A stretch of 64,000 nucleotides of DNA from Diploscapter coronatus (taxonomy: Eukaryota > Nematoda > Chromadorea > Rhabditida > Rhabditidae), in contig OZ038423.1 in assembly GCA_964036155.1 (NCBI GenBank), positions 69,455,249 to 69,519,248 of the forward strand, read 5' to 3'. This document shows, piece by piece, positions 34,531-44,209 of this stretch. Position numbers and translations under genes: made by a program. The notes under the pieces were generated by a model, which worked only from the letters and a program-made list of their open reading frames with translations, searched no databases and was not told the origin of the DNA. The stretch's first letter is position 1. Every line of letters starts with the position of its first letter.

Positions 34531-35525
34531 TATTATTAGCAAAGACTGAAAAATACCTTCTTCGTCAAATATGCTCTATTGCCAAATGTTAATAATCCTA
34601 TTCATTCTATTCCTAACACAATTAGCATCTAAATTTAAACTATTAGTATTTTTGTTGAGTTTGTCCGTCTGTCTGTGTGTGTGTTTGTTTATCCAGGCTT
34701 AGATTTGGCAATGTGATTATCGGATCGGAATGCGATTTTCAGCGTTAGAAAGTTAATTTGATGAAGGTGTGCAACGTGAGAGAATTAGCCGATTTTGCAT
34801 TGATGATGTGATAATTTGTGGTAAAAACTGCTACTTATATGATAATTCATTCTGGATACAAAATTAGCATATTATAATTTTGAATTGAATTGCATAAAAG
34901 GCAAAGCTTTGCAAATGAATTGGTGATTACCGAAAAGTGAAATATTAAATGATCCGTTTATTGTTTGCCATTGATTGTTGTTTGTTAATGTTTTGTATTG
35001 GATTAGCTTGGAGCCTTGTGAAGCAAAGGCCGAGCAACCGAGACTTGTTTGAGCATATTTTACACGAAGGATTTTTTTTTTCAGTTTTTTGCTAATCTTT
35101 TCATAGTATTTCTATGCATTTTTTTTTTCAAATTTTCACAAATTTATTGTCTTTCTCGTTGTAAATCGCACTGGCATATTTCACTTCTCATCTATGATCT
35201 CATTTTAGGGCATTTCACAAATGGGAATTATTTTCCACGAAGAATAAACGCATTTTCAAAAAGGGGTCTTGATTTTGAGATCGTTTTCCTCGAATTTAAT
35301 GAAAAGCCACTTTTAGATGAAGTCTTTTTTGATGGCGGCATTTTTAAAGGACGTTATATTTTAGAGGATCTCATTTTCAGATAACATCAATTCTTTGGAG
35401 TATTTTAGGAGTCCAACATACCAGAAGAACACTAGTCCATGCATATTCCGCCTTCTAACCGCCGCCAAGTAATAGTAATAACGCCAAAATTTTCAAGATA
35501 AGAAAATAAAGCTTTATTCGAAATT
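34531..35525. other. 3' region between convergent channel and UGT genes
   Basis: It holds the 3' UTR and downstream DNA of two convergent genes. 34571-34643 (GCTCTATTGCCAAATGTTAA ... AATTAGCAT) is clearly related to intron 3 of the G-alpha gene at 47626-47690. A short GT-rich run lies at 34670-34690. Another AATTAGCATATTATAATTTT copy is at 34862. A plus-strand open frame at 35049-35384 is Phe-rich and unsupported. Confidence 0.5.
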
Positions 35526-37772
35526 CTAATCACTATTTTTTGAACAAGAGGGTCTATCGTTGACTTCAGATGAATAAGTACCATTATTGCTAACCTTTTG
35601 CTGATCCTCGTCTTTTTCAACTTTTGAGTCAATCAAGAGTTTCTGATAGATCTCATAGAAAAATTGCAAGATTAATCCTGTACTGTAGTTAGGAAGAAAT
35701 TTGTAGGCTAAAAAGCCTAAGATTATGAAAATCGTTGCATATATCATGGTCAAGATGATCTTCGCAATTTTGTGAATGAAAATAACATCATAATAGCTCG
35801 AAAAGGGCTTGAAAGGGTGGCGTAATGGAGCTTCACAAGTTGATTCCACGATGGAAGTGAATAACCTAGTTGGATCTATCCTTGGATTCTTCATCAGGTC
35901 AGATATCGACCTGGCTGTGGATCGAATTCTAAAAGTTCCTACATTTTGCCATAATCCAGAATTCACTTACTTTTGCCCATTCAGACTTTCTTCAATAGCT
36001 GCTTTAATCTTGGCGTCGCTTTTAAATTCGGTTTTCTTCACTAGAACTGCCATTCCCGCCTCTTCAAAGGACTTGGCGTTTCTGAAATCAGCATATATTT
36101 TTTAAATGCAATTTTTGAAAATACCTATGCTGGTCCCCGAAAATTGGTATCACCACAATTGGTACTCCTGCCTTAGACGCTTCTAACAGACCATTCTGAC
36201 CACCGTGTCCAATAAACAAGGCGGTTTTTCCGGAATCTAAAAGAGAATATAAACTCCGAAAAAACCCCCGAAGATCTTACTGATCAAATCATTTTGGGGC
36301 AGAAATTTTCGGAATGCTACATTATTGAAATTCTGTGTTGAAAATTCGTCGTCCCTTTCGTATTTCCAAATAAACAACGTGTCAGGGAATTGCAAAAATG
36401 CTGATAGTAAGGAATTCCTGATATGTAAAGGCATGAACATAGAGGGTAACGCCGTCCCAAATGAGACTACAACTATTCGGTTCCACTTTGAGATCAAATT
36501 TAAGTAATCCTAAAATAGTCGGTTGCCTAATTACCTCATTTTAACTACTTAGTTACCTCATTTAAAGGCTGAGGCGGGTTAACTGAAATTCCACCAATGT
36601 CATATAAAAATCGAGCCCAAGGTTTGTAGGATTCAAGCAACGGGTGAGTATTAACGAACATAGCGGAGGTCTTGCCAATTAGATTCTGAATTTAGCTCGT
36701 AATTTGGATAATGCCGCTGTTTCCAAATATTACGGTAAAAGGAGTTTTCATAGAGTGCCTTTTAGCGAACGTCTTTTCGACAGAGTCAGTTTGCATTCGG
36801 AAAAATCGCTCCCATCCGATGTGAAATTCGGCGTTGCGCATTTTCTCAGACACCGCGATTCCGCTACCGTAATCCGATAAAATGCCTGAAAAATCAAAGT
36901 GTTTTGGCGGGAAGAACAAAATTTATGCATTTTCAGATTATTCTGGTAAAATTTGTATATTTTGACCTAAAATTTAGATTTTTGACGAACTTTTAATTTC
37001 TATTTACCAGAAGTAGACCATCCCGAATAAATTCCGGCATAACGCGCTGGTGCGTCCATCATAACGGTTGACGACACTATTATATGCTTCTTCAAGTCAA
37101 TCGACTCAAAAACCCCTAAAATAACTCTTTGAAAATTCGGTTTTTATTGATTTTATAAATTGTTACCTAGACCGCAAACATCGAAAACTTCATGTATCCC
37201 GACGTCAAAAGGTTGGAGATTTTTCAGTTTTTCAATAACCTCACCATTCGCCAAAAATTCACATTGTAATCGTGACAATTCACCGATTTTCTCCATCGCC
37301 TAAACCAAGGGGAGCGATTTCGCAAATTTTCTCAAATTTCTGTAAAACTACCCACCCTAGTCTGGTCGTGAGGCGATATAGCTGAGTTCCACGCTGTGGT
37401 GGCCATATCTTTGTAGTCGATCGTAATTTTCGCGATTTCGGGACTCTAAAATGAGGTTTTACCCAAAAATCCGAAGTCTCCTACCCTATGGACAGTAATG
37501 AAGTCTTTGGCGACTTTTGTTCTATGAAATAGTTCAGGCCGAATTTCACTGTCCAAAATGGTCTAAAAATCATATTACTGTGAATTTGTCGTTTTTTGTT
37601 AAATATTTCTTACGACATTATGACCAGCTTCAACTAAAACGTCGGCTAACTTTGCCATGAAATTTACATGACTCTCCATAAGCCTGGGAGAATAGATAAG
37701 AATCCGATAGGCATTTACCAGCGTAATTTGGGCCAATATCGTTGTAAGAGATAGGAAAATCGTGAATTCCAT
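35526..37772 (-). CDS. UDP-glucuronosyl/glycosyltransferase (UGT family)
   Basis: Exons (minus): 37772-37614, 37562-37485, 37445-37356, 37299-37167, 37115-37008, 36885-36734, 36685-36557, 36509-36281, 36236-36125, 36081-35971, 35928-35526; 567 residues. A signal peptide (FLSLTTILAQITLVNA) leads into RILIYSPRLMESHVNFM, with His where the catalytic base is expected. The C-terminal half carries FVNTHPLLES, VVSFGTALP and the UGT signature region (LFIGHGGQNGLLEASKAGVP ... PIFGDQHRNA). A membrane helix follows (IILTMIYATIFIILGFLAY). Members attach sugar from UDP-sugars to small lipophilic substrates in the ER. After the helix comes an acidic tail of about 60 residues, unusually long. The exon 7 donor is duplicated (AATGAG|GTAACT and AATGAG|GTAATT), and use of the second would break the frame. 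Substrate cannot be told. Confidence 0.93.
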
Positions 37773-38105
37773 TATAATTCGGCATAAAATATGAAATATC
37801 TCCAAATATTCTACTTTTATAGCTACTCCCACCTATTATGGAAATTTCCGAGAACAATTATGAAAGGTTCAAGCTTAAGTGCTATTTAGGACAATTAAAA
37901 TATCATCGTTACGACTAAATTGAGTGAAGCCGTTTCACTGTGCACAGCATTTCTGTGCATTGCAGACGTTTTATAAATTCACTATTTACTCTAGCAACTA
38001 TATAATATTTACTCGTTTATTGTGAATACCGAGGCCAATATTTTATTTAAGCATCATTGAAACATAGCACAACCTTCAGAAACTTGGAGCGTTTTGTTTA
38101 GAACT

Positions 38106-38476
38106 TTAAAAGTTACACAGATTCTGGTCACAGTAACAATTTATCAAGTATGGACCGGTTCTAATTGAATGATTACTATTTAGATTTTCGCATCCCAATT
38201 TAATAGGCCGGTTTAAGATATTCGAATAGCATAGCCTATTCACGACTATAACTTCATCTGAAATATTTCAACTAATTTCAAAAATTATTTGGGTTAAAAT
38301 TTACCTGATCCATTTCTAGGCATAATTTCAGCAGCTTTGACGCAAAATCCAGTGCAATCAATAGTGGTTAGATTATTTTGTGACGATGAAATAAATTTAT
38401 TCTCGCTCGATTTGTAACATTGCAAGCTATCGGCGAAGTTCAAATGCATAAATAACAACAGAAGCTTTGAGAACAT
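38106..38476 (-). CDS. Small secreted three-finger (Ly6-like) protein
   Basis: Two exons (minus): 38476-38305 and 38257-38106; 107 residues, phase 1 at the junction. The signal peptide MFSKLLLLFMHLNFADS is followed by LQCYKSS, typical of the first strand of Ly6/three-finger domains. GFCVKAAE, LCYSN and GCEN follow, and the closing CYCDQNLCNF matches the terminal C-x-C-(4)-CN signature of the fold. No GPI tail or membrane helix follows, so secretion is expected. Its 3' end lies 333 nt upstream of the UGT start on the same strand. The partner and function are unknown. Confidence 0.8.
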
Positions 38477-38701
38477 AGCTCAGTGATAGTGATTTATCCC
38501 CTTAAGAGAAAAATGTGACTAGGTTCGACACTCAGTAGCAGATTTTTGCAAAAATCGATACTCGCCCCATTTCAATATTTATCAAGTTTCTCCATCTCGA
38601 TGAGAGAATATGTTTGTTTGTTTGTTTTAGTGTAACTGAGGAAAATAAATAAATATGAATATGTACAAGAATAAATATATTTAAAGATAAAATGTTCACT
38701 T

Positions 38702-41148
38702 TCAATAACAATACTTTTCATCTGACCCGTCTAAAAATATCTTTTTTAATTTTAAAAGTCCGTAAAAATAATACCCGCGCAGTCCGCTTTTCCATTACAC
38801 CATTGATCTTTCGTAACTGATTGTTTCTGGTTTTCACAAAGTAAATATTTAACATCCGATGTTTCTAAATTTAAAGTGGTTTTTAAAAATACGAAACTAG
38901 ACACAAATTTACTGCAATTCATCTCATCCTCTCCCATCTGGCAATGTTTCTGCCCGTCACAATGATAGCTCCAGTCTATGCAAGAGGGACCGCTTCGCGA
39001 AACGTCGCACATGAATTTTCCGACGCATGCTAAAATTAATTAGACGAAGATCAGATTTTCTTCAATAAAAATAATTTTTTTAGCTTATATTAACATTTTC
39101 ATGAAATTTCAGGCTTTAAAGTGAAGGGTAATCTTCTAAAATAAAAAGATACGCGTTAAAGTAGCGTTATTTGCAATAAAATAGGAACAGAATCGATCAT
39201 GGACGTTGCCTAATTCCCCTACTTGTATTCCGGCTGCAGCCAATCTCGTCCAAATTACTTCCATCTCGACAATCATCTGCAACCCCGTCGCATCGTTTCT
39301 CAGCGTCAATGCAATGGCCCGATTTCACACACGCGAACTCGTGTTTCGCGCAGGAGGCTGAAATATCGATCAATATTAGTGACTATCGGTGAAGCTCAAC
39401 TTTTGTATCAAGAAAATCAACCCTCGTTGGTCTTAAAAATCATAATATTTGAATTATCAGCATTTCATCAGTGGTACAAGCTATGATATCACTTTTCAAT
39501 GATAAAAGTTATCTTTCTTGATCAGAGCTCATATATCAATGATAAGAGGCAACTTATAAAGTCTTATCAGTGATATAGCCGCGTTTATCAGTTATTATCA
39601 CTCAAATCTTATCAATTATCAATAAACTCACGGCAGTTGACTTCATCCTCCCCATCTGCACAGTCCGGGTGATTGTCACACCGTTTGCTCATGTGAATAC
39701 AGGTCTGAGGCTCCGCGCAACACGCGAACTCGTTTTCAGTGCAAGTATCTTTGATACCTGAATTTTTAGATAGCATAAATAATTAGAGGATTCTTTGATA
39801 AAAGTCAGAGCCGTATATAAAAATAGTACATCTTCTGAAAACTATAGTAATCCTAAGATAGAAATTCAGTCTTTATAAAAAAAGTGATATCTTCTAGAAG
39901 CAATAGTCATCTTAGAATAGAAGACACTGATCTTCTATAAAAATATGAAATTTAATAAACTACTTACTGCAATGCATAATATGATCGTACTCCGGACATT
40001 CTTTGACTGCATTTTTAAAATTGCAATTCGTCGTCGCACTATCAAAGGCTTGATCCTCCGAAGAGCATTTTAGCACGAAAGTCTGTCCTATCGAACACTA
40101 AAGATTAATTATTATTTAGTTCCCCCAATTAAATATCTAATTACCCCAATTATTTCTATTTAATTTGAATCAATTACCTGAAAGAAAACATCAGAACAGC
40201 TAGTATTATAGATGAAATAGTCCACTCTCTGAAGCCCGTATTGAGAAAGTACGTCATCTGGGAATTCTCTCTAAAATGTGCATTGCTAAGATGACAAATA
40301 ATAAAAGATAGCAAGGCTAAACCCAATAAAATGTTCGATTATAATTGGATGAAATTTGAGAATTTATACATTTCACTGATAATTTGATGAACGGCATTTA
40401 ATTTCCTCAAATAAACTAACCTTATCGCAATAATTGATCTCATACGTATTATTGACTTTCTGAGTTGTGGCCGTTCCATAGTCAGTTTCCTCTTCCTCTT
40501 CAGAATATGGAGCGATAGTGGGTGGCACTCGAATTAAAGGCCGCATTATTTCGGGCGGCGGGGTTTGCATCATTATTGGCGGAGCGAAAGTCTAAGAAAA
40601 GCTGAGCTTCATTTAAATATTCAATTTATTCAATAGAAGAAAGCTGATCCTCTCATCAAGAAAATCATTGTTTTCAACAGAAGAAGCTTAATCTTCATTA
40701 ATTCAATCCCTCACAAAAGCCTGCTGGGAAGGGTTGGGCACAAATTCGGGCTGTATGACTCCGAATTCGGGGCGAATTGATCGGTAGGTCAGGGGTGGAA
40801 TGAGGTGTTCGGATTCTGATGGGTAGAGGTCCATAGAGTCGTCATCTTCAGACCCTCCTCCCTGGGGCTGGGGTGGAAAATTAAAGGCCTGAAAAATATT
40901 ACAGTAAAAACTGCCCATTTTAAGAAATAGGTAAATTATTTATAGTCCAAAATTCGACGATTTCTATTCTCACCTGCGAAAATACACCTCGGCTCCTAGT
41001 ATTTCCAGATGATGCAGAGGGATGCAACGCAGATCGGGGTAAGCTCGGAAAATATCGATTTTTTCAGGATTTTTTTTTTAAATCTAACCTCTTTCGATTC
41101 GACTAAAATTGAATAGTGAAATATCGCAGCTAGCAGAGCTGCTAGCAT
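38702..41148 (-). CDS. Secreted chitin-binding (peritrophin-A) and LDL-receptor class A repeat protein
   Basis: Exons (minus): 41148-41089, about 41043-40974, 40888-40715, 40591-40421, 40270-40178, 40097-39968, 39757-39632, 39357-39223, 39029-38913, 38864-38775, 38730-38702. The signal peptide is MLAALLAAIFHYSILVES. A Pro/acidic linker follows, then a chitin-binding type 2 module (INYCDKREFPDD ... CSSEDQAFDSATTNC). Four LDLa repeats come next, the first with C-CADGEDEVNC-like ends and the last ending CADGSDEKYC. The module order resembles LGX-1 or arthropod Serpentine-like proteins, but no deacetylase domain follows, so a matrix or cuticle role is inferred. The exon 1-2 junction is unresolved: exon 1 ends in phase 0, while the only good frame in exon 2 needs phase 2. 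The fourth LDLa lacks two Cys. Confidence 0.8.
39361..39631. repeat. Degenerate intronic tandem repeat of a TTATCARTGATA motif
   Basis: This intron of the chitin-binding/LDLa gene repeats variants of TTATCAGTGATA and ATCAATGATAA at least six times (for example ATCAGTGGTA, TATCAATGATAAG, TTATCAGTGATAT, TTATCAGTTATTATCA). The motif is partly palindromic. Confidence 0.55.
39761..39967. repeat. Degenerate intronic tandem repeat, unit about 60 bp
   Basis: ATCTTCTGAAAACTATAGTA and ATCTTCTAGAAGCAATAGTC begin successive units that continue TCCTAAGATAGAA or TCTTAGAATAGAA, then a CTTATAAAAA-like end. About three partial units fill most of the intron before the second LDLa exon group. Confidence 0.5.
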
Positions 41149-42140
41149 TCTGAAAAAATAATATTCTAAAGGCGTCATTTAGAAGTTTATATCGCGTCAC
41201 AGAATCTCAAAAATCAAGAGAATTACGGAATGTAGCTCAAAGAAATCGGGAAAAGGTGCAAGAACCTGGAACAGGCTGACCACTCTACTAGAGAGACAGT
41301 CTGATTGGCTATCACTTGACGAGAGAATGAAATAACAGAAGAGAAGTTAGAGAAACAAAATGTGAAGACCGGCTCGAATACGGCATTGGAAGAAAGAGGA
41401 TATTAGAAAAACAAATAGACAAAACAATATGTCGAGGCCCGCTTTTTTAGAGATGAAACAATAAAGATAAGAGCTTTGATTATTCAGTTTGGGTAGGAAG
41501 TTCGATTTAAAAGTCTAATCTCGTGTTAAAGTATAATCATGGAAAAGCGCTTGGAATGTGTCGTTTCAAGAACAGCCGTTTTCCAATTGAATTGAAACAT
41601 CGTGTACATTTAGTTTGCGGACTCCATAAATGGAACATTCTTTCGTGGGGGGTTTGGAATTGATTCAGAAGAATCAGAGTCAAAGAATCGGGGATCTGAA
41701 AGAAGAGAAAGATAGAACAGATCAAAGAGGGGTAGAGAAACAGAATGGGAGAGAAGGAAAAATAGAGGGAGCGAGAAAGAAAGAAAGAAGATGCACCCCA
41801 AATATATTGAGCACCTCGCACCTCGCCCAATAGATTTTCCAAAACATTTCGCGCTGCGCCGCGCGCGTCGGACAAACACTTTATTTCTTTATGATCTCGA
41901 TTTTTTCTCTACTTTTTCTATCCATCGCTTTCTTTCTCTCTATACATTTTTCTTTTCCTCTCTCAGCTCTCCATTATATCTGACCAGCTCTATTTCTGCG
42001 GAAAAATAGTCCGCCGGCCGGAATCAAAAAGGAACGGAAGGGGAATTATAGAAAAAATCATGAGAATTATAGAAGATTCATTATCAATGAAAAATCAATA
42101 AAAAAAACATTTGATTATCTCAAGAACTCGAGGAAAAGAT
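41149..42140. other. Intergenic between LDLa gene and MED27
   Basis: Purine-rich on the plus strand (41690-41800) with one GC-rich island at 41810-41875 (TCGCGCTGCGCCGCGCGCG). Open frames of up to 112 codons on the minus strand are Ser/Phe/Leu-rich and have no signal or splice context. It is probably the promoter of the downstream minus-strand chitin-binding gene. Confidence 0.4.
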
Positions 42141-44070
42141 TCAACAGATTTTGTGCCGGAATTTCATCGCTTTGAAGTCCTCCAAAACCACTGGCGGCAG
42201 CCAATCACGCATGAATTTTCTGCAAAATTCCAACTTGAAAACTCGAAGAAAAATGGTGTTCTTACCCACAAATATAGCAGGGTGTCGTGAAACACATCGT
42301 GTATTGCTGAACGTAGGCCAGCACCGTTGCCAGGCTTGAGGGTCTAAAATTTTGCTTTCTGGATCACTGTATATTTTATACTAATTTTTTTGATATTACG
42401 ATATTTTAGCCTACTTGATCAGATCGTCCTGTTTGGAGTTAGTGATCCGCAAGGCGACGTGGTGACTGATCTCCTGATACACTTGGTATCTCGATTTGTG
42501 GATTTTGTCCTGTAATTGCAAAAAAAAAATACAAATTTAGGTCCCGACCCTAAAAATGCGCACTAACCTCTAACCAAAGTAGCTCGTGCGGAGCGCCGAT
42601 TTCCAGAGTCGAATAGGCCCCGAATCGTGCGATGATGACCGCTTTCAGCTGCACTGGCTCGTCCTTCTTCACGTAGTTTCCAAAACGGACCTAGAAATTA
42701 AAGAACTTCAACAGGAAATTCATTGGAAAAATTAAAGTTTCGGGTGAATAAGCTTGATCTTTTCTATCGAAAAGCCGATTTTCCTGATGGAAATTTCCAA
42801 AGTAATGTTCAAAATTGCCAATTTTAAATATAAAAGCTGATCTTCATAAAATAAACGTCAATTTACCTGGAAAATGGTCTCAGTATGTCCGATTCTCAAA
42901 ATTTCGATATCCATTTTGACTTTGTGCAGGTGGCTGTGCGAATTGTAAACCGTCGTCAGAGCCATGTTGAAACTTTCATGGATTTTCTGGGAAAAATGTT
43001 TTCTTAATTTTTTCAAAAATCAAACCTAATAATCTTACCAATGAGCTATGCCGGCTCTTGGCGAGTCTCCTTGCTTCGGGGAATTGTGAACTCTTCACGG
43101 ACCACTTGGGTTTGTCCTCGGCCAGACCTTCGTTCATCACGGCCATTGCGTCCTGAAATTTTTATTTTTGACGAGAGGATTCGAACATTCGAAATACCGT
43201 AGTTCTCTCCACGAAAATCGTCGCCGGCTTCAATTCATCGAACGTTTTTTCGAACTTGTCGTGCATGGGGTGGGCCTGAAAATGAAATTTTCAAAATTTT
43301 ATCTCTTTCGATAAAAGCGATATTACCGTGTCCAAAACGATTTTCATCGCATCGTTCGACATTTTTGTGTGCTGGTTGGACGCGTCATGACTGGCGATGT
43401 ATTTGCAGAGACGTCTGGAATTTACAGGAGCCTAATTAGCGTAAATCGCGTTGTTTAAAGTTTCATGCATTAGTTTTAAGAGCGTTACTTTGTTAAAAGA
43501 CGTTTGATATAGTTCTACTTTTGTCAAGAGTTCAAAGTTACGTAATCTTCATTAATAGCGTTGTTTAAAACCGTAATTTTAGTGACGTTGAAGAGATTCT
43601 CACGTGTAGTAAAGCGCCAATTCATTGAAGTGTTTTTCGTGCTTCTCGAGGTCCGAATTGGCGACGTCCACCGTGAAGATTTCAACCATTTGACGGAGCG
43701 AGGCCAGATGTTGGCGTACTGAGAAATAGCGTCTTTGAAAAAGGCGCCATAAAAATAATGCCAAGAATTATGACGTCACCATGATTAACCCTTTATGATT
43801 ACAACAACAATCACAACAGAAATAACTCCATAAAATACTGACGTCATAAAATTTAGGTCATTTTAGAAAGAGAAGTTAGTAAATTTTCTTTTGATAAAAT
43901 ATTCGAAAAAGTCTACCCGAATTGACGAAATCGAAGGCGTCGACTTTGATCTCGCTCGGATTGACCAGAAGCGGATGGTGAGAGTGATTTTGAGCCGGAC
44001 GCGAAATATTCTGAACACCTCCGACCGGGGCCGTCTGCATCCGACGATTCTGCACAGCTGGGTTGAGCAT
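42141..44070 (-). CDS. mdt-27: Mediator complex subunit 27
   Basis: Exons (minus): 44070-43917, 43718-43604, 43414-43327, 43275-43198, 43152-43039, 42986-42867, 42690-42568, 42509-42415, 42343-42266, 42219-42141; 347 residues, phases consistent. An Asn/Gln/Pro-rich start precedes a helical region (LRQMVEIFTVDVANS). The C-terminus is the best evidence: VQQYTMCFTTPCYICGKFMRDWLPP..LEDF matches the conserved MED27 Cys-x2-Cys end. MED27 sits in the upper tail of Mediator, linking activators to RNA polymerase II. The start follows a TTTTTCAG acceptor by 3 nt, as in trans-spliced nematode mRNAs. The symbol follows nematode usage for MED27 and rests on the C-terminal match only. Confidence 0.8.
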
Positions 44071-44111
44071 CGACTGAAAAAGACTACAGAAATTGATAGT
44101 TTGGAAAAATA

Positions 44112-44209
44112 AACTGCATCGAGGATCGTTACAGGCGAAATAGGGTAGGTCTTGTCTTAATAAAGAAAAGATTAGTTCCCCATCCTATTTCGTATTCAAC
44201 TATGCAGTT
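44112..44209. repeat. Foldback element, about 98 bp
   Basis: Arms AACTGCATCGAGG ... GCGAAATAGGGTAGG and, inverted, CCATCCTATTTCGT ... ATGCAGTT. They match at both ends with a small bulge. It sits 42 nt upstream of the MED27 start codon, so it could overlap the promoter or outron. Confidence 0.6.

Noticed and set aside
41537..41879. Overlapping minus-strand frames of 112 and 89 codons before the LDLa gene
   Set aside because: Low-complexity Phe/Ser/Leu/Pro translation of a purine-rich tract; no acceptor or donor pairs.
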